Part shown: piece by piece, positions 53,754-56,737 of the stretch
Layout of the letters: every line of letters starts with the position of its first letter
How positions within the stretch are numbered: the first letter of the stretch is position 1
Origin: Micromonospora sp. MP36
Lineage (GTDB): Bacteria; Actinomycetota; Actinomycetes; Mycobacteriales; Micromonosporaceae
Direction of reading: 5' to 3'
Length of the DNA: 56,737 nucleotides
NCBI RefSeq assembly: GCF_008119785.1
Contig: NZ_VSFA01000043.1
Location: 1-56,737 of the forward strand
Translations under genes and position numbers: made by a program
The notes under the pieces: model-generated
The model's input: only the letters and a program-made list of their open reading frames with translations
Database searches by the model: none
Told to the model about the DNA's origin: nothing

Positions 53754-55694
53754 GTGGCTGACCCCTCGACCTATCGTCCCGCACCCGGCACCATCCCGGA
53801 GTCGCCAGGGGTCTACCGTTTCCGAGACGGCACCGGCCGGGTGATCTACGTCGGCAAGGCGCGGAACCTGCGCAGCCGGCTCAACTCCTACTTCGCCGAC
53901 CCGGTCAACCTGCACCAGCGCACCCGGCAGATGGTCTTCACCGCCGAGTCGGTCGACTGGATCACCGTCGCCACCGAGGTCGAGGCGCTCCAGCAGGAAT
54001 ACACCTGGATCAAGCAGTACGACCCGCGGTTCAACGTCCGCTACCGGGACGACAAGTCCTACCCGTACCTGGCGGTCACCCTGGACGAGGAGTACCCGCG
54101 GCTGCAGGTGATGCGCGGGGCCAAGCGCAAGGGGGTGCGATACTTCGGGCCGTACTCGCACGCCTGGGCGATCCGCGAGACGCTGGACCTGCTGCTCCGG
54201 GTCTTCCCGGCACGGACGTGTTCCTCCGGCGTGTTCAAGCGGGCCGGCCAGGTCGGCCGCCCGTGCCTGCTGGGCTACATCGGCAAGTGCTCCGCGCCCT
54301 GCGTCGGCAGCGTCACCGCCGAGCGGCACCGGGAGATCGTCAACGGCTTCTGCGACTTCATGGCCGGCCGCACCGACACCATGGTCCGCCGGCTCGAACG
54401 GGAGATGCTGGAGGCCAGCGAGGAGCTCGAGTTCGAGCGGGCCGCCCGGCTGCGCGACGACCTGGCCGCGCTGCGCCGGGCCATGGAGAAGCAGACGGTG
54501 GTGCTCGGCGACGGCACCGACGCCGACGTGGTGGCCTTCGCCGACGACCCGCTCGAGGCCGCGGTCCAGGTCTTCCACGTCCGTGACGGCCGGGTGCGCG
54601 GCCAGCGCGGCTGGGTGGTGGAGAAGACCGAGGAGGTGAGCACCGGCGACCTGGTGCATCACTTCTGCACCCAGGTCTACGGCGGGGAGCAGGGCGAGGC
54701 GGACGTCCCCCGCGAGCTGCTCGTCCCGGAGCTGCCCGGCGACGTCGACGCGCTGTCTGACTGGCTCTCCGCCCGTCGCGGCAGCCGGGTGTCGCTGCGG
54801 GTCCCGCAGCGCGGCGACAAGCGGTCGCTGCTGGAGACCGTGGAACGCAACGCCAAGGACGCGCTCGCCCGGCACAAGCTCAAGCGGGCCGGCGACCTGA
54901 CCACCCGCAGCAAGGCCCTCGACGAGATCGGCGAGGCGCTCGGCATGCGGACGTCGCCGCTGCGCATCGAGTGCTTCGACGTTTCGCAGATCCAGGGCAC
55001 CGACGTCGTCGCCAGCATGGTCGTCTTCGAGGACGGGCTGCCCCGGAAGAGCGAGTACCGGCGGTTCATCATCCGGGGCGCCAGCGACGACCTCTCCGCC
55101 ATGTCCGAGGTGCTCCGCCGGCGGTTCGCCCGCTACCTCGACGCCCGCGCCGAGACCGGGGAGATCGGCGAGGAGACCGCGGGCGACCCGGACCGGCCCG
55201 GCATCGACCCGACCACCGGGCGCCCGCGCCGGTTCGCGTACCCGCCGCAGCTGGTCGTGGTCGACGGCGGCGCACCCCAGGTGGCGGCGGCCGCGCAGGC
55301 GCTCGCCGAGCTGGGCATCGACGACGTGGCGCTCTGCGGGCTGGCCAAGCGGCTGGAGGAGGTCTGGCTGCCGGACGACGAGTTCCCGGTCATCCTCCCG
55401 CGCACCTCCGAGGCGCTCTACCTGTTGCAACGCGTCCGCGACGAGGCGCACCGCTTCGCCATCACCTTCCACCGGCAGCGGCGCTCGAAGCGGATGACCG
55501 AGTCGGCGCTCGACAACATCCCCGGCCTGGGTGAGGTACGCCGGAAGGCGCTCCTGCGCCACTTCGGCTCGCTCAAGCGCCTCTCCGCCGCGACCGTGGA
55601 GGAGATCACCGAGGTGCCCGGGGTGGGGAAGCGGACGGCCGAGGCGATTCTGGCCGCCCTCGACGAGGGCGCCAAACCGACCCCCACCCCCTGA
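53754..55694 (+). CDS. uvrC: UvrABC excinuclease subunit C
   Basis: 646 residues. The N-terminal GIY-YIG nuclease (SPGVYRFRDGTGRVIYVGKARNLRSRLNSYF) makes the 3' incision. A Cys-containing region follows (CLLGYIGKCSAPCVG). The UVR domain that binds UvrB is near residue 210 (LEREMLEASEELEFERAARLRDDLAALRRAM). An RNase H-like domain makes the 5' incision (RIECFDVSQIQGTDVVASMVVFEDG; VVVDGGAPQV). The C-terminal helix-hairpin-helix pair (LDNIPGLGEVRRKALLRHFGS and ITEVPGVGKRTAEAIL) binds DNA. The GTG start is supported by the -10 box. In most actinomycetes rapZ follows; here a long non-coding gap does. Confidence 0.97.
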   Translation: MADPSTYRPAPGTIPESPGVYRFRDGTGRVIYVGKARNLRSRLNSYFADPVNLHQRTRQMVFTAESVDWITVATEVEALQQEYTWIKQYDPRFNVRYRDDKSYPYLAVTLDEEYPRLQVMRGAKRKGVRYFGPYSHAWAIRETLDLLLRVFPARTCSSGVFKRAGQVGRPCLLGYIGKCSAPCVGSVTAERHREIVNGFCDFMAGRTDTMVRRLEREMLEASEELEFERAARLRDDLAALRRAMEKQTVVLGDGTDADVVAFADDPLEAAVQVFHVRDGRVRGQRGWVVEKTEEVSTGDLVHHFCTQVYGGEQGEADVPRELLVPELPGDVDALSDWLSARRGSRVSLRVPQRGDKRSLLETVERNAKDALARHKLKRAGDLTTRSKALDEIGEALGMRTSPLRIECFDVSQIQGTDVVASMVVFEDGLPRKSEYRRFIIRGASDDLSAMSEVLRRRFARYLDARAETGEIGEETAGDPDRPGIDPTTGRPRRFAYPPQLVVVDGGAPQVAAAAQALAELGIDDVALCGLAKRLEEVWLPDDEFPVILPRTSEALYLLQRVRDEAHRFAITFHRQRRSKRMTESALDNIPGLGEVRRKALLRHFGSLKRLSAATVEEITEVPGVGKRTAEAILAALDEGAKPTPTP

Positions 55695-56254
55695 TCGGCC
55701 CGAACCCGCCGATGGCCCAGGTCCCCGTCGGGACGGCGTCGATGCGCCCGGTTTGGCCACTCGACGGTGTGCGGGCCGCCAATTGTGCGCCGCGTCAAGG
55801 TCGTCCCGCCTGCCGTTGAAGGTGGTTCTACAGAACGTGACGGCCGGCCGGTTCCGCCATCTGGCACGCACGGTAACCGAGCCGCACCCGTGATGAATGG
55901 GCGCGTCAGCCGCTGGAAGTGGTTGACCAGGTCTTTTCTCTGCCGGCTTCCCGCAGCGACACTGTCCCCGCCTCCGCTTTGCTCTGCACCCAGATACGCA
56001 CCGGCCACGCTGCGTGAGTGCCGCGTATCTGGCTGCAGAGCAAAGGGAGCAGGTGGCTGGTGTGGTCTGTCGCAGAATGTGACCGTCAGTGACATCTCGG
56101 ACGGCCCCGGCTGTCCGACGCCCTCACTGTCCGGCGCCCTTCGAATGCCGGGAGCCGGTGAGTCACTATCGGGTCGGTTGTCCATTGCCGCGTGACGCAG
56201 CGGCAGGCTGTCCGGTTTATGCCTTGGCGTCCCATGGGTCGGCCGCCCGAGGGC
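55695..56254. other. Intergenic region downstream of uvrC
   Basis: No convincing gene was found. It holds a 12-bp palindrome, GTTCTACAGAAC (near 55825), a large hairpin at 55978-56044, and two loosely similar AGAA(C/T)GTGAC sites (near 55833 and 56074) on either side of that hairpin. Short open frames here lack ribosome sites and domain matches. Confidence 0.5.
55978..56044. repeat. Inverted repeat with 22-bp arms
   Basis: The left arm (55978-55999) starts TTTGCTCTGCACCCAGATAC. The right arm (56023-56044) is its inverted copy with a single mismatch, ending GAGCAAA. The 23-nt loop carries a second palindrome, CACGC-T-GCGTG (56006-56016). No target-site duplication is obvious. The AT content of the arm tips is unlike the surroundings. 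It may be a MITE-like element, a strong structured RNA or a protein-binding site. Confidence 0.75.
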
Positions 56255-56280
56255 GGAATGATCCCCCGGACCGCGGCGTT
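56255..56280 (+). promoter_or_regulatory. ECF-sigma-type promoter 1 of right array
   Basis: GGAAT (56255-56259), a 17-nt spacer, then CGTT (56277-56280). It is the most distal of three. Confidence 0.6.
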
Positions 56281-56340
56281 GAACATGGCTGACCGCGCCG
56301 GATCTGCGGCCCCCGTCAACGGGCGGGCCACGGGCGCGGC

Positions 56341-56366
56341 GGAATGATCGGCCCCCGGCCGTGGTT
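56341..56366 (+). promoter_or_regulatory. ECF-sigma-type promoter 2 of right array
   Basis: GGAAT (56341-56345), then GTT at 56364-56366 after 18 nt (GGTT instead of CGTT). It fits the GGAAT-N18-GTT form known for SigR. Confidence 0.5.
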
Positions 56367-56421
56367 ACATCCCCCGGCCGCCCGAGCAGCAGCCCCCGGG
56401 CCGGTCCCCCGGGAGTCCGGT

Positions 56422-56447
56422 GGAATGATCCCCGGCCCCCGGTCGTT
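56422..56447 (+). promoter_or_regulatory. ECF-sigma-type promoter 3 of right array
   Basis: GGAAT (56422-56426), a 17-nt spacer, then CGTT (56444-56447). The start site near 56455 would leave a leader of about 125 nt before the ATG at 56579. Confidence 0.6.
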
Positions 56448-56578
56448 ACATCCCCGGGTCACCCCGAGCAGGCCACGCCGCCGGGCACCCCGTCTTCAGA
56501 CTTTCCCTTTCACACGGCACACCCGCGCACCCCCCATTCGCGCGTGCGCGTTCCCCCGATCGAAAGGTTTTCATCATC

Positions 56579-56737
56579 ATGCGTACCGACATTCTGCGTA
56601 AGACCGCCCTGACCGTTGCTGGTGTCGCCGCCACCGCTGGTGGTATCGCCGGCCCCGCTATCGCCGCCCACGCCGCCCCGGCCAACAAGCCGGCCGCGCA
56701 GGCGCAGGCGCAGGCCAGCAAGAGTGGTGAGCGGGAG
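56579..56737 (+). CDS. Secreted protein, 3' end beyond the window
   Basis: 53 residues are visible. MRTDILRKTALTVAGVAATAGG-type signal peptide, hydrophobic core, probable cleavage after AHA near residue 32, followed by an Ala/Gln/Lys-rich linker. The pattern (LRKT, Gly-rich core, GPxIAAHA) matches the signal peptide of the gene at the left edge, so both probably belong to the same family of secreted lysozyme-like proteins. AAAGG about 12 nt upstream is a weak ribosome site. It lies behind a three-promoter ECF array. Confidence 0.7.
   Translation, partial: MRTDILRKTALTVAGVAATAGGIAGPAIAAHAAPANKPAAQAQAQASKSGERE

Noticed and set aside
55418..56185. Minus-strand frame running from the right intergenic region into uvrC
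   Set aside because: It crosses the 22-bp inverted repeat and ends antisense to uvrC, with no ribosome site or domain.

Overview
The window is chromosomal DNA of a high-GC actinomycete, most likely Micromonospora or another member of the Micromonosporaceae. The base composition, the many GTG and TTG starts, the TAnnnT boxes placed 6-7 nt before start codons, and the gene order support this. The order pdtaR, polA, rpsA, coaE (with a GrpB domain), uvrB, a metallo-beta-lactamase hydrolase, uvrA follows the well-known mycobacterial order (Rv1626, polA, rpsA, coaE-GrpB, uvrB, Rv1637c, uvrA), with lineage-specific genes inserted. There are no rRNAs, CRISPR arrays, insertion sequences or complete prophages. 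I found one tRNA.

Layout. 1-387: 5' part of a secreted lysozyme-like protein gene (minus), behind a 500-bp region with three copies of an ECF-sigma-type promoter (GGAAT-N17-CGTT). 900-1345: large inverted repeats and a duplicated gene end. 1347-5796: a PLP decarboxylase, a luciferase-like monooxygenase, and an Lrp regulator divergent from a transsulfuration-type PLP enzyme. 5834-6699: a LAGLIDADG-like protein beside tRNA-Leu(CAA). 6795-8646: PdtaR and an Asp-box lipoprotein. 8906-13806: branched-chain amino-acid ABC transporter (liv). 13839-16538: polar amino-acid ABC transporter. 16674-19373: polA. 19505-20987: DUF3140, DUF2945 and a methyltransferase. 21341-24432: rpsA and coaE-GrpB. 24439-26664: a repeat-rich membrane protein. 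26962-29070: uvrB.

29087-33238: AraC regulator with a VOC protein, an XRE/DUF5753 regulator, an ABM monooxygenase, and TerC behind a probable yybP-ykoY manganese riboswitch. 33303-35377: a probable murein-peptide recycling pair, an NlpC/P60 endopeptidase and a dipeptide epimerase. 35422-39863: tyrosine phosphatase, class A beta-lactamase-like hydrolase, methyltransferase and typA. 39985-47819: DedA-PAP2 fusion, lytic transglycosylase lipoprotein, CocE-like hydrolase, phage-like hydrolase, cold-shock protein, methyltransferase, DedA protein and MBL hydrolase. 47827-55694: MDMPI-family protein, rsgA, uvrA, a Rieske lipoprotein and uvrC. 55695-56578: an 880-bp intergenic region with a 22-bp-arm hairpin and a second three-promoter ECF array. 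56579-56737: start of a second secreted protein resembling the one at the left edge.

How it fits together: most of the window is housekeeping. It holds the complete UvrABC excision nuclease plus DNA polymerase I, translation factors (S1, TypA, RsgA, cold-shock protein) and CoA synthesis. Around these are nutrient uptake and several cell-wall functions (two secreted lysozyme-like proteins, a transglycosylase, an NlpC/P60 endopeptidase, an epimerase, DedA proteins). The most unusual signal is the matched pair of tandem ECF promoter arrays in front of the two related secreted proteins at opposite ends of the window. Next in interest are the candidate TerC riboswitch, the 13-residue repeat protein and the hairpin elements.
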